From Pseudorasbora parva (lineage: Eukaryota; Chordata; Actinopteri; Cypriniformes; Gobionidae), in the NCBI RefSeq assembly GCF_024679245.1, contig NC_090186.1, positions 40,198,181 to 40,262,180 on the forward strand: a DNA stretch of 64,000 bases, written 5' to 3'. Below are positions 35,441 to 45,561 of this stretch, piece by piece (the stretch's first letter is position 1; each line of letters starts with the position of its first letter). The notes beneath the pieces were generated by a model. That model saw nothing but the letters and a program-made list of their open reading frames with translations, ran no database searches and was not told where the DNA came from. Position numbers and translations under genes: made by a program.

Positions 35441-36736
35441 CAGATCTGCTTCAAGGTCTTCATGATAATGTAGCATTTCTGTATTTAGCATCCAGTATTA
35501 CTGTAATCATACTGTCTTTTATGAGATTAATAAAAAACTCCTTGTCTTCTCTCCAAACAAACCGAACCCATCATCTGTAAAGAATGATCGACTTTTACGC
35601 GCGCCAGGTTGACGCATATAGAGTAGAGCAAAATGTTTGAATTTGCATGGTAACTCAAATGTTTTTTTGTTTTTTTTTTACCACTTTCGTTATTTTGGCT
35701 AGATATTTCGTTTGATGGGCATGTGAATTGAATTTAGAAATGCTTTGGAAAAGAAAAAAATGTCATTTAATAAACGAAATAATTTTTTTTAAATGAAGAC
35801 AGCATTTGGAGTGAGTGCATGCAAAATAATTAGTTCCCTGAGTCCACAAATAAAAATAGACAGTTTATAGTTTATAATTATGTCTTGAACTCATCTGTAT
35901 AGCTAAAAATGACAAGAGTATTGTGAATTGTTTCATCTCTCTTAAAGGAAGAAGGAAAAAATGAGAACGTCGGCGCTTTTATCGGCCGTGGGTTAAAGAA
36001 AACAGCCTACGGAACTAAATAGGCTACGTTTAGGCCTAAACATTAGCCTGTAATATTATTATTTTAATTTATATGTTGATTATGAAAAGTGAGCACCATG
36101 AGTAAGAATCGCAATATGTTTGAGACCTGGGGAGTCACATGATTTTGATCACTTCGAGTTTTATTTTCTAGAAAGTCTTTCTTAAAAAAATTTTTTCGTT
36201 TTGTATAAATTGTATTTTTATTTTTATCGATGTTTCATCAATTAATTGCCTGTTTATTAAATAAGAAGCAAACTAAGATCGTATGGAATGGATTGACGTG
36301 CGTAACTGGCCTGTGTCCTCGGCCTTTGAGTAAGGCTGAAACTATAGGCTAGCTCTTTCTGTTTTAATACATTTCTTGAATATATGTCTTAATTACAGTA
36401 TATATAGCCTGTAGTCCTTATTAGGAGAAAATATATGTCCTTTTAACTACATTATCTTGTTATTATGACACAATTGAGTGGAAAATATAATAAATTGGCC
36501 CTATGTTGCAGCAATGCGTCACCGCAACAGGTGACATGTAAATGCGAAAAAAACCGTTTCCATTGCAGTTTTGCGAAAATGTCCTTTTTCGAATTGCCTG
36601 AAAAACCACCTCATGAGAGCGTAAAAACTTTTTTGCGATATATGGGAGTTTTTGCGAAATTGCCGCGTTTACATTGGGCGTGTTTTCGATTCGCAATTTC
36701 AATTTGCGCAATTTGAAGGGTAATGGAAACGCGCCT
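35086..36736. mobile_element. Non-autonomous TIR transposon
   Basis: Inverted ends GCGTTTCCATTAC (35090-35102) and GTAATGGAAACGC (36720-36732). Both subterminal regions are rich in TTTGCGA words, and neither strand has a transposase. It may be related to the intron element at 54647-55028, whose ends are GCTTTTCCACTGTC / GACAGTGGAAACGC. Confidence 0.75.
35373..35436. repeat. (GT)n microsatellite
   Basis: About 31 uninterrupted GT units inside the TIR transposon. Confidence 0.95.
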
Positions 36737-37103
36737 TTTGTGTTGTGAGGTTGTGTTGGGGGCGTGGTTTCTGATTATTGTCTGAGCACCATCACCTGCT
36801 GCACTCATCACCGCTGCCTTCATATACGTGTCACTGACAGCATTCATTGTCAGATCGTTGCTGGCTTCTGTGGTCCTTGGTGTCGGCCCTTGTTTCTCCC
36901 GGGAGATCGCCTCTGTTCTGGATTTCTGGATTCCTAGCATTCATCTGCCCACTGCTTCCCTGCATCACAAGCCCGCTGACCTGTTAACCGCCTGTTCACC
37001 ATCTCCTTGGACTGCCTGATTGCTCTGTACTTTTCCTGCCTCTGTTCTTTGAGTATTCCCTGTGGTCTTTGGACTTTTTGTGAACATTGGGCAGTTCTGT
37101 CGA

Positions 37104-37445
37104 ATAATAATAATAATAATAATTTATTTATTTTGTATAGCGCCTTTAAAAGCAGGTTTCTCAAAGCACTTTACAGACAAGCATAACAGCAAATGAATAA
37201 ACACAATGTAAGTACAAGAAAATAAACGCATAAAATCAAGTTCATGTAAAAGCAATCCTAAAATAAAATGTTTTAAGAAGAGATTTAAAAGTCACTAATG
37301 AATTTGCTTCCTTGATATCGGCCGGGAGTGAATTCCAGAGCTTAGGAGCATAGACAGAAAATGCTCGGTCACCCCACGTATGAAGCCGTGTCTTCGGGAC
37401 AACCAAAAGACCACTCTGAGAGGAGCGCAAATTGCGACGTGGTGT
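37104..37445 (-). mobile_element. LINE 3' fragment
   Basis: The minus-strand frame 37430-37242 ends a LINE ORF2 with the well-known GDRAFSVYAPKLWNSLPADI segment. It is followed by a short 3'UTR with CAAAGTGCTTTGAGAAACC and ends in an (ATT)n tail (plus-strand AATAATAAT at about 37104). It is 5'-truncated, as is typical of LINE insertion. Confidence 0.85.
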
Positions 37446-37505
37446 GTACGGGATTAATAAATCGCATTTGGATCTCTCAGTGTCCTTTTAGCACCTGACA
37501 TTGTC

Positions 37506-38242
37506 GGTGTCTCCCTCTTGTCTCAAGTTCGTACCTGGGGTGGTGAAAGCTTTCTTATTCCTGAGGGAAGGTTATGTGCCTAATGTCCCCACTAACGTGG
37601 TGGGCCCTGTAATGTTGCAGGCCTTCTCCTCGCCTCCGTTCTACAACCCAGACCAGGAGAGATTGAATCTGCTTTGTATTGTAAGGGCTTTGGATGCATA
37701 TGTCCACAGAGCTACCCTGTGGCGCAAGTCCGATCAGTTGTTTGTGTGTTTTGGATCACCGAGTAAAGGGAAGCCAGCATCTAAGCAGACATTGAGCAAA
37801 TGGATAATTGAGGCTATCTCTCTCGCATATGAGTACGAGCCGACTCGACTAGGAGTATGGGTGCCTCTATAGCATTGGTATCAGGAGTTTTGCTCCAAGA
37901 AGTTTGTGATGCGGCAGGGTCACCCTCTCCGCTCATGTTTGTGAGGTACAAACAACCTTACAACCTTGATGTAGCCTCTACCCCAGGTTCCCAGCTATTT
38001 GTGGGATAGTGAGTACAATTTCACATATAAAGGCACTCGGGCCTATGGCGAACGTGGGCATTTCGTTCCCGCAGCGTTCCGACGCAGAGCGAGTTCCCTC
38101 GATAAGGACGAAATGTCTCGGGTTACGTATGTAACCATGGTTCCCTGAAAGGAAACGAGATGCTGCATCGCTTTGCCATACTCCCGGCATGCCTGTGACC
38201 GACTGTGTTCGACTTTTTCAGAAGCTAACACTGTTTGGTCCA
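37506..38242 (+). pseudogene. DIRS tyrosine recombinase, part 2
   Basis: Continues the recombinase after the LTR: SVSPSCLKF, REGYVPNVPTN, LLCIVRALDAYVHRA and SDQLFVCFGSPSKGKPASKQ, all recognisable from DIRS elements. The segment that should hold the catalytic H-x-x-R (usually LRAHSTR) is disrupted: a stop follows TRLGVWVPL at 37872. Inactive. Confidence 0.8.
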
Positions 38243-38439
38243 GGGATGCTTTATAGCTTCCTGGTCAATGACGTCACCCGCCTATGACGTATCGCCACGC
38301 TATTGGACAGAATTCACGAGTGCTTCATGACGCAATCACGCAGAGGCGTTCCCGCAGCGTACCGACGCAGCGTTTCGTTCCCTCTCAGGTAACACATAAC
38401 CCGAAACGTTTTTTAATGCTTAATTTTTAAAGAGTGCTT

Positions 38440-38831
38440 CACTGCAAAAAAATGCTTTTCTTACTTAGTATTTTTGTCTTGTTTCTAGTCAAAATTTCTA
38501 GCATTTCTTACATTAAGAAACATTTACTAGACAAGTAAAAAAATATTGTCTTGTTTTGGGGAAAAATAAATTAAGAGAGTTTTTTCATTAAAATAAGATA
38601 AATAATCTGCCAGTGGGGTAAGCAAAATTATTTTGTTTTAAAATTATTTTGTTTATCCCACTGGCAGATAATTTTTGAATATCAGAATACTTTGTTTATC
38701 CCACTTTTGAATATTTTAAGCACAATTACCTTTGCTTGTCTAGTAAATACTTCTTGTTTTAAGAATTTTTAGATATTTGGACTAGAAAAAGACAAAAAAA
38801 TACTAAGCAAGAAAAGCTTTTTTCTGTAGTG
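38440..38831. mobile_element. hAT-like foldback MITE
   Basis: Ends CACTGCAAAAAAATGCTTTTC and AGAAAAGCTTTTTTCTGTAGTG are inverted. Inner parts also pair (TTGTCTTGTTTCTAG / CTAGAAAAAGACAAA). It ends 27 bp before the TAAR13 promoter block. Confidence 0.8.
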
Positions 38832-38857
38832 TTGATTGTCATTTGCTGCTGTGTGAT

Positions 38858-38910
38858 GATGTGGGAGGGTCATAAAAGAGTATGAAGAGTATTTAAGGGC
38901 CTAACTAGAC
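38858..38910 (+). promoter_or_regulatory. TAAR13 promoter block, copy 4
   Basis: GATGTGGGAGGGTCATAAAA then AGTATTTAAGGGCCTAACTA; 98 bases before the ATG, the same spacing as copy 5. Confidence 0.6.
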
Positions 38911-38957
38911 TAAATAAAAAAACATTTTATAGGTTCTTGTTTCCTGAGTCAGGCAGG

Positions 38958-39983
38958 ATGGATTTATCTTCACAAGAATACTATCCCACTGAGTTTTGTT
39001 TTCCTGCAGTGAACAACTCTTGTCTTAAAGGCACACACCTTGTGTCCACTCAGACTGTGTTGTATCTCATATTGGTGTCGGCGATGACTGTGACTATTCT
39101 AGGAAATTCAGTGGTCATCATCTCCATAGCGCACTTCAAACAGCTCCAGACTCCCACTAACATCCTGGTGATGTCTCTGGCTTTTGCGGACCTGCTGCTT
39201 GGATTGGTGGTCATGCCTTTCAGTATGATCCGTTCTGTCGATGGCTGCTGGTACTATGGAGATGCCTTCTGTTTGCTCCACTCCAGTTTCGACTTATTTC
39301 TCACATCTGTGTCTATTTTTCATCTCATTTTTATTGCTATTGATCGACATCAGGCTGTGTGTTATCCACTTCAGTACCCTACAAGAATAACCATAACTGT
39401 TGCATGGATCATGGTGCTGATAAGCTGGAGCATGGCTGCGTTATATTCATATGGTTTAGTGTACTCAAAAGCTAATGTAGAAGGACTGGAGGAATTTATT
39501 GAATCTATATACTGTATGGGAAGTTGCTCTCTGCTTTTCAATGCATTGTGGTCCATTTTGGACACAATATTAACTTTTTTCTTACCTTGTTCTGTCATGA
39601 TTGGACTGTATGCAAGAATTTTTGTAATAGCAAGAAAGCACATTAGAACAATCGGTGATGCAAACAAGCATGAAAATGAAAGCACGTTTAGGAGCTCTCG
39701 ACGATCTGAGCGCAAAGCAGCAAAAACTCTCGGTATTGTAGTGGGTGCCTTTATTATTTGCTGGCTGCCATTTTTTATTAACTCTATGATGGATCCCTAC
39801 ATCAACTTTTCCACCCCAGTTGCTCTTTTTGAAGTGTTTGTCTGGTTAGGCTACATTAACTCAACCATAAACCCCATCATATATGGCCTTTTCTATCCAT
39901 GGTTTAGAAAAACCCTTTCTCTCATTATAACAATGAAAATATTTGAACCAAACTCATCTGATATCAGTGTTTTCACAGTTTGA
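38958..39983 (+). CDS. taar13: TAAR13-type olfactory amine receptor, copy 4
   Basis: 341 residues. Asp112 and Asp202 present. Asp9 of the other copies is Tyr here (EYYPTEF). Closest to copy 5 in ICL3 ([20 protein letters not shown]) and in TM5 ([14 protein letters not shown]), while its TM6, tail and 3'UTR follow copy 1 ([15 protein letters not shown], identical downstream GCAGCTCACTGATGCTTCC). It thus looks mosaic between two paralogues. The start is the ATG at 38958; the upstream TTG extension is rejected. Intact. Confidence 0.95.
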   Translation: MDLSSQEYYPTEFCFPAVNNSCLKGTHLVSTQTVLYLILVSAMTVTILGNSVVIISIAHFKQLQTPTNILVMSLAFADLLLGLVVMPFSMIRSVDGCWYYGDAFCLLHSSFDLFLTSVSIFHLIFIAIDRHQAVCYPLQYPTRITITVAWIMVLISWSMAALYSYGLVYSKANVEGLEEFIESIYCMGSCSLLFNALWSILDTILTFFLPCSVMIGLYARIFVIARKHIRTIGDANKHENESTFRSSRRSERKAAKTLGIVVGAFIICWLPFFINSMMDPYINFSTPVALFEVFVWLGYINSTINPIIYGLFYPWFRKTLSLIITMKIFEPNSSDISVFTV

Positions 39984-40183
39984 TTACATTTTTTGATCTC
40001 ACCGTGCAGCTCACTGATGCTTCCTTTATCCTTTTGCAAATCACATAAAGAACAGTGTAAAATCAGATGTTTAATCTGTGATCAATTAAAGGGTGATCTA
40101 AACTCAGATCTCTGGCAAACTTGCAGTGTATTACTGTGCATTATGCATCACATTATATACAAATTGCATTAAATCATTTGTTT

Positions 40184-40290
40184 AGGAAGTTGCAGTCTAC
40201 TTTTCAGTACATTTTGGTCAGTTTCAGACACATAATGAACTTTTTGCATGCGTTGTTCTGTCAATGTTTGGACTGTATGTGAGGATTTTA
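40184..40290 (+). pseudogene. TAAR13 remnant (TM5 region)
   Basis: AGGAAGTTGCAGTCTACTTT to about 40288 aligns with codons around 187-225 of copies 2 and 3 ([14 protein letters not shown]). The Asp202 codon GAC is still there but is followed directly by TAA TGA, and further shifts occur. Immediately after it the sequence jumps to the 3'UTR (CATTGCGATCTGACTTCACA), so the coding part from ICL3 to the C-terminus is deleted. The 5' half is also absent. A sixth TAAR13 copy once stood here. Confidence 0.85.
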
Positions 40291-41300
40291 TTTCTTTATT
40301 TCATTGCGATCTGACTTCACATAAATAAAGAACAGTGTAAAATCCCATGTGTTTTATCTGTGAAAATGATCAAAACATTGGCCTATATAAAGATTTTACT
40401 TTTTCAATGCTTTGAAGAAAAAAGCAGTCCATCTTAGTTCAGTTGTGAAGTTGCAAAAAAGACATGACTGTATTTTAATCACAAACATATAAATACATGT
40501 CCAAAAACTCACTCATTTAGTTAGACCGCTCATTTAGTAGGCCTATATGAGAAAAAAAGAAAGAACACTCATAAACCATATTTGCATAGAGTGCTGCAGT
40601 AATAATTTATTTTTGTAGGCTAACCCGGAAGTTAGGATCACCCTGGTTCCCTCGACAAAAACTCAATAGGATTTTTACCATTGGCTTTTGAATTATTGCA
40701 GACAAGAAGCTCTGTGACTAACAAAAAACTATTTATGATTCTCATGTTTTGTTCATCATGATAATCTTCACAAATTAACCTGACTTATACATTTTCAAGA
40801 GTAAAGACATTCGGCTGAAGTTAAAACCTAAACTACACCATGGTTGCATGACTTTAGCATCACCACCAGCTTCCAGCAACTCTTTTAGTCTTTTTTTAAA
40901 AACATTTTATATGACACTTATAGATTTACTTATAATAGTTTGCAAGAGCATGTTTTAAACACATCCTGAGATATTATATACTTCTTTGAAATATATTTAA
41001 AATTGCACTTAAGTATACTTGGCTTATACAGACCCAAATGTCTAAGTATATTTGGCCTATACTCGTACTCAGTCTTTTGATTGATATACTTAAAGGTATA
41101 ATTAATTATACAATGTATACTTGGCTTGTAGTTGTTTACTCTTTTGATTAAGTAGCCTAATAAATACTTTTGCACATAGTTTTACGTCGTATAATATATA
41201 CAGTATATTTATGAAGAAAACAGATTTGTTCCTAATTATAGAGTATCTGATTTTTGTGTAGGCTAGTCCACTAGTAATGTACATAAGAATTTACTTCAGA
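40291..41300 (+). other. Duplicated 3' flank of the TAAR13 remnant
   Basis: Paralogous to the flanks of copies 2 and 3. At about 40818 it contains GAAGTTAAAACCTAAACTAC, the uninterrupted site into which the MITE of copy 3 inserted. Confidence 0.8.
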
Positions 41301-41367
41301 TCTATTTTACTCGTTCCCCACTGTTGACAGAATTTTTCTGTCATCAGTGTTTTTACTGTAATATAGA

Positions 41368-42240
41368 GATTATTAGGAACACCTGTTCAATTTCTCATTA
41401 ATGCAATTATCTAATCAACTAATCACATGGCAGTTGATTCAATGCATTTAGGGGTGTAGACCTGGTCAAGACAATCTCCTGAACTCCAAACACAATGTCA
41501 GAATGGGAAAGAAAGGTGATTTAAGTAATTTTGAGCGTGGCATGGTTGTTGGTGCCAGACGGGCCAGTTTGAGTATTTCACAATTTGCTCAGTTACTGGG
41601 ATTTTCACGCACAACCATTTCTCGGGTTTACATAGAATGGTGTGAAAAGGGAAAAACATCCAGTATGCAGCAGTCCTGTGGGCGAAAATGCCTTGTTGAT
41701 GCTAGAGGTCAGAGAAGAATGGGCCGACTGATTATAGCTGATAGAAGAGCAACTTTGACTGAAATAACCACTCTTTACAACCAAGGTATGCAGCAAAGCA
41801 TTTGTGAAGCCACAACACACACAACCTTGAGGTGGATGGGCTAAAACAGCAGAAGACCCCATCGGGTAACACTCATCTCCACTACAAATAGGAAAAAGAG
41901 TCTACAATTTGACATGAGCTCACCAAAATTGGACAGTTGAAGACTGGAAAAATGTTGCCTGGTCTGATGAGTCTCGATTTCTGTTGAGACATTCAGATGT
42001 TAGAGTCAGAATTTGACGTAAACAGAATGAGAACATGGATCCATCATGCCTTGTTAACACTGTGCAGGCTGGTGGGGGTGGTGTAATGGTGTGGGGGATG
42101 TTTTCTTGGCACACTTTAGTGCCAATTGGGCATTGTTTAAATGCCACGGCCTACCTGAGCATTGATTTTGACCATGTCCATCCATTTACGACCACCATGT
42201 ACCTATCCTCTGATGGCTTCTTCCAGAAGGATAATGCACT
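41368..42240 (+). mobile_element. Tc1 element, second copy, truncated
   Basis: Same family as 27386-28533 but on the plus strand. The left TIR has lost its outer bases (starts GATTATTAGGAACACC). Coding starts with MGKKGDLSNFE at 41503 and keeps the DNA-binding domain (113 residues) before a stop. Later frames show WSDESRF, a GGGGVMVWGMFSWHT segment missing from the other copy, and QKDNALW at the cut. The right end, including DLNPIEHLW and the TIR, is gone where the next sequence begins at about 42241. Confidence 0.88.
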
Positions 42241-42430
42241 GTGGCGAGGTGGACGAGTGAGAGACATGGGAGGGAGGGAGCAAGACCGTGGCGTGAGTGC
42301 AAATGAGTGTCACCTGCCAGCCACACCGGTCTCGAGTCCTCTCCCGAGGGAGCTCGGAGGCATATAAGGACAACCGACACTAGTGAAGGACGAGAGAGGA
42401 CCAGGCCCTGACTTTCAGTTATGTTTTGTT
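42241..42430 (+). mobile_element. Probable LTR fragment
   Basis: Starts GTGGCGAGGTGGACGAGTGA. A CATATAAGGACA TATA-like element and a GGACCAGGCCCTGAC segment fit an LTR U3/R region. It truncates the Tc1 copy. Ends are not defined. Confidence 0.4.
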
Positions 42431-42439
42431 TATGTTTTA

Positions 42440-43160
42440 TTATCAATCATTAATCAATCAACTTTATAATTTTTTACAATGACGATTGTTTCAAAGCAGC
42501 TTTACAGTGTTAAACAGGACAATATTGCAACAGAATTTGATTTGGCTGTACAGTTACTTCGGCAAAAACGTACTTCCTGGAACTAGTAAGAATTTGCGCT
42601 GCTGCATTTTGTACCAGCTGGAGTTTGTTTATTAAGCGAGCAGGGAAACCACCCAGTAGAGAATTGCAATAATCTAGCCTGGAGCTCATGAACGCATGAA
42701 GTAACTGTTCAGCATTTGCATTGAAAGCATGTGCCGTAATTTAGATATATTTTTAAGATGGTAGAATGCAGTTTTACAGATGCTAGAAACGTGGCTTTCA
42801 TATGAAAGATTGGTATCAAAGAGCACACCCAGGTTCCTCACTGACGACGAGGGCTTGACAGAGCAGTCATCAAGTGTTAGACAGTATTCAAGGTTACTAC
42901 TTTTGGAGCTTTTCTGTACAATAATTAAAAATTCAGTTTTATCTGATTTAAGATGCAGGGAATGTATATTCATCCAATTTTTTATATCAGCTATGCATTC
43001 CATTAATCTTGTAAATTGGTAGGTTTCGTCAGGGCATGAAGAAATATAGAACTGAGTATCGTCAGCATAACAATGAAAACTAATGCCATGCTTCCTAATG
43101 ATATCTCCCAGTGGTAGCATATACAGGGTGAAGAGCAACGGTCCTAACACTGAGCCTTAC
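42440..43160 (-). pseudogene. LINE reverse transcriptase fragment
   Basis: The minus-strand frame 43150-42686 reads LGPLLFTLYMLPLGDII and FHCYADDTQFYIS (YADD catalytic motif), then the thumb segment ending NSYFMRS. This is a non-LTR RT of the fish CR1/Rex-like kind. The start is missing (the left neighbour is a minisatellite gag frame) and the rest of ORF2 is replaced by a 3' tail with CAAAGCAGCTTTACAGTG. Truncated, inactive. Confidence 0.8.
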
Positions 43161-43936
43161 GGTACTCCATACTGCGTGATAGCAGGAGGCTGAGGCCTCT
43201 CTGGACTCTGCACACGGACGGGAGCCCTCTCTGGACTCTGCACACGGACGGGAGCCCTCTCTGGACTCGGCACACGGACGGGAGCCCTCTCTGGACTCGG
43301 CACACGGACGGGAGCCCTCTCTGGACTCGGCACACGGACGGGAGCCCTCTCTGGACTCGGCACACGGACGGGAGCCCTTTCTGGACTCGGAACACGGACG
43401 GGAGCCCTCTCTGGACTCGACACACGGACGGGAGCCCTCTCTGGACTCGGCACACGGACGGGAGCACTCTCTGGACTCGGCACACGGACGGGAGCCCTCT
43501 CTGGACTCGGCACACGGACGGGAGCCCTCTCTGGACTCGGCACGCGGACGGGAGCCCTCTCTGGACTCGGCACGCGGACGGGAGCCCTCTCTGGACTCCT
43601 AGTCAGTGGCTGGAGGCTCAAGAAAGTCTGCTGAGACGACACGAGGATCTGGAAGCTCTGCTGAGACGACACGAGGTTCGACGGCCCTCTTGTCAGAGGA
43701 CACCGGCTCAGCGGCTCAAGGAACTCATTCAGGGACCCTCGAGGACCATCACAGACAAGTTTGCTTTGTAACTGTTTGTTGAGTCCATGGCAAAAAAAAG
43801 TCAATCAACATAAAGTCCGGGAGGTTGATGAAGTTTGCAATGTTCAGAAAGTCTATGATGTGGTCCTCGAGTGAGTGAGTTCCCTGGCATAGACGGACAA
43901 GACATACTGCTGTTGGTGAAGTCTTCTGTAAGGAAC
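43157..43936 (-). pseudogene. Gag-like gene with expanded repeat tail
   Basis: Minus strand. A first frame (43970-43749) has VRLCQGTHSLEDHIIDFLNI, a gag helix motif comparable with LRQDGRPLERYVEEF at 13700. A second frame (43804-43157) has LNKQLQSKLVCDGPRGSLNE followed by the minisatellite tail. The two frames overlap with a shift, so the gene is broken or spliced. The LTR at 43937-44365 precedes it. Confidence 0.6.
43197..43597. repeat. 30-bp coding minisatellite, about 13 copies
   Basis: The unit contains CTGGACTCGGCACACGGACG with very little variation. Read on the minus strand it gives a perfect decapeptide repeat SPERAPVRVP. The period is a multiple of three, so the frame is kept through all copies. 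Confidence 0.93.
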
Positions 43937-44365
43937 TGCTCTGAGACAGAAGGTTGGGTTGAAGATCCAAACGCAGTATTTATTTAAGGGTAATCCAAAG
44001 TCGTAGTCCATAAAACAGGCAAGAGGTCATAACAGGAAATCAGTCCAATCAAGCAAACAAAACAGAAGAAACAGGCAAAAGGGTAATCCACAGAGAAGGC
44101 AAGAAATCAAGGCCCAAGATACATGAAACCAGGGAAACGCTCAGATATGCAGTATACACTAAAAAAAGACTTCACACTGAATGACTGAGTGAACAAGGTA
44201 TATATAGGCAGAGGTAATGAGTTGATGAGGCACATGTGTAAACAGTGAGTGCTAATGAGTCCTAGGCAAAGGATTATGGGTAATGTAGTTTGTGATGGAG
44301 AGACAGTCCGGGGTGGAGTGCCCTCTAGTGGTGATAATGGGCACTCACACTGGTGATTTGTGACA
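43937..44365 (-). mobile_element. LTR of the gag-bearing element, minus orientation
   Basis: On the minus strand it begins TGTCACAAATCACC at 44365, has a TATA-like CTATATATACC (about 44200), a poly(A) signal TTAAATAAATACTG (about 43980), and ends near 43937 with CTCAGAGCA. No second LTR was found. Confidence 0.7.
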
Positions 44366-44435
44366 GTCATTTCAGTCTGTATATTTTTATTTGTCATTTT
44401 TTAATGAGCATTTGATTTTCATTTGTTACTCTGCT

Positions 44436-44490
44436 GATGTGGGAGGGTCAGTGAAGAGCATGAAGAGTATTTAAGGGCCTAACTAGACTA
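44436..44490 (+). promoter_or_regulatory. TAAR13 promoter block, copy 5
   Basis: GATGTGGGAGGGTCAGTGAA then AGTATTTAAGGGCCTAACTA; 98 bases before the ATG. The homology with the other copies runs left only to 44366, the LTR boundary. Confidence 0.6.
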
Positions 44491-44535
44491 AATAAAACAC
44501 CATTTTATAGGTTCTTGTTTCCTGAGTCAGACAGG

Positions 44536-45561
44536 ATGGATGTATCTTCACAAGAATACGATCCCACTGAGTTTTGTTTTCCTGCAGTGAACAACTCTTG
44601 TCTTAAAGGCACACACCTTGTGTCCACTCAGACTGTGTTGTATCTCATATTGGTGACGGCAATGACTGTGACTATTCTAGGAAATTCTGTGGTCATCATC
44701 TCCATAGCGCACTTCAAACAGCTCCAGACTCCCACTAACATCCTGGTGATGTCTCTGGCTTTTGCGGACCTGCTGCTTGGATTGGTGGTCATGCCTTTCA
44801 GTATGATCCGTTCTGTCGATGGCTGCTGGTACTATGGAGATGCCTTCTGTTTGCTCCACTCCAGTTTCGACATATTTATCACATCTGTGTCTATTTTTCA
44901 TCTCATTTTTATTGCTATTGATCGACATCAGGCTGTGTGTTATCCACTTCAGTACCCTACAAGAATAACCATAACTGTTGCATGGGTCATGGTGCTGATA
45001 AGCTGGAGCATGGCTGCGTTATATTCATATGGTTTAGTGTACTCAAAAGCTAATGTGGAAGGACTGGAGGAATTTATTGAATCTATATACTGTATGGGAA
45101 GTTGCACTCTGTATTTCAATGCATTGTGGTCCATTTTGGACACAATATTAACTTTTTTCTTGCCTTGTTCTTTCATGGTTGGATTGTATGCAAGAATTTT
45201 TGTAATAGCAAGAAAGCACATTAGAACAATCGGTGATGCAAGCAAGCATGAAAATGAAAGCACGTTTAAGAGCTCTCGACGATCTGAGCGCAAAGCAGCA
45301 AAAACTCTCGGTATTGTACTGGGTGCCTTTATTATTTGCTGGCTGCCATTTTTTATTAACTCTATGATGGATCCCTACATCAACTTTTCCACCCCAGTTG
45401 CTCTTTTTGAAGTGTTTGTCTGGTTATGTTACATTAACTCAACCATAAACCCCATCATATATGGCCTTTTCTATCCATGGTTTAGAAAAACTCTTTCTCT
45501 CATTATAACAATGAGAATATGTGAACCAAACTCATCAGATATCAATGTATTCACTGTTTGA
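44536..45561 (+). CDS. taar13: TAAR13-type olfactory amine receptor, copy 5
   Basis: 341 residues. Asp112 and Asp202 present. Close to copy 4 over TM3-ICL3 ([20 protein letters not shown]), but it has GIVLGAF (TM6) and MRICEP (tail), like copy 2. TM7 starts WLCYINST, where the other four have WLGYINST, a Gly-to-Cys change. TM3 reads FDIFITSVS rather than FDLFLTSVS. It begins MDVSS instead of MDLSS. Intact. Its 3' flank is not shared with the other copies. Confidence 0.95.
   Translation: MDVSSQEYDPTEFCFPAVNNSCLKGTHLVSTQTVLYLILVTAMTVTILGNSVVIISIAHFKQLQTPTNILVMSLAFADLLLGLVVMPFSMIRSVDGCWYYGDAFCLLHSSFDIFITSVSIFHLIFIAIDRHQAVCYPLQYPTRITITVAWVMVLISWSMAALYSYGLVYSKANVEGLEEFIESIYCMGSCTLYFNALWSILDTILTFFLPCSFMVGLYARIFVIARKHIRTIGDASKHENESTFKSSRRSERKAAKTLGIVLGAFIICWLPFFINSMMDPYINFSTPVALFEVFVWLCYINSTINPIIYGLFYPWFRKTLSLIITMRICEPNSSDINVFTV

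Larger units (their letters stand above)
35050..37500 (+). mobile_element. Solo LTR (gypsy type) carrying two further insertions
   Basis: Starts TGTCACGGTT and ends GCACCTGACA, with an ATTAATAAATC poly(A)-like site near 37453. A 5-bp target duplication TTGTC lies at 35045-35049 and 37501-37505. Without its inserts (35086-36736 and about 37104-37445) it is roughly 460 bp. The short open frame at 36828-37019 is LTR sequence, not a gene. Confidence 0.85.
32391..38393 (+). mobile_element. DIRS-type tyrosine-recombinase retrotransposon, interrupted
   Basis: The ends are inverted copies of about 150 bp: 32391-32540 (TGACGTCATTGACCAGGAAG, then CTATAAAGCATCCC) against 38243-38393 (GGGATGCTTTATAGC, then CTTCCTGGTCAATGACGTCA). 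Between them, in DIRS order, are a gag-like frame, RT with YIDD, RNase H, and a tyrosine recombinase cut in two by a solo LTR at 35050-37500. Another internal stretch near 38080 (GTTCCCTCGATAAGG) complements the left end, as expected of the DIRS internal complementary region. Confidence 0.88.

Noticed and set aside
42035..42367. 110-residue protein joining Tc1 sequence with downstream DNA
   Set aside because: An artificial fusion across a transposon breakpoint at about 42240.
43197..43597. CRISPR-like regular repeats (also 47160-47620)
   Set aside because: No unique spacers; these are plain tandem minisatellites in a vertebrate genome.
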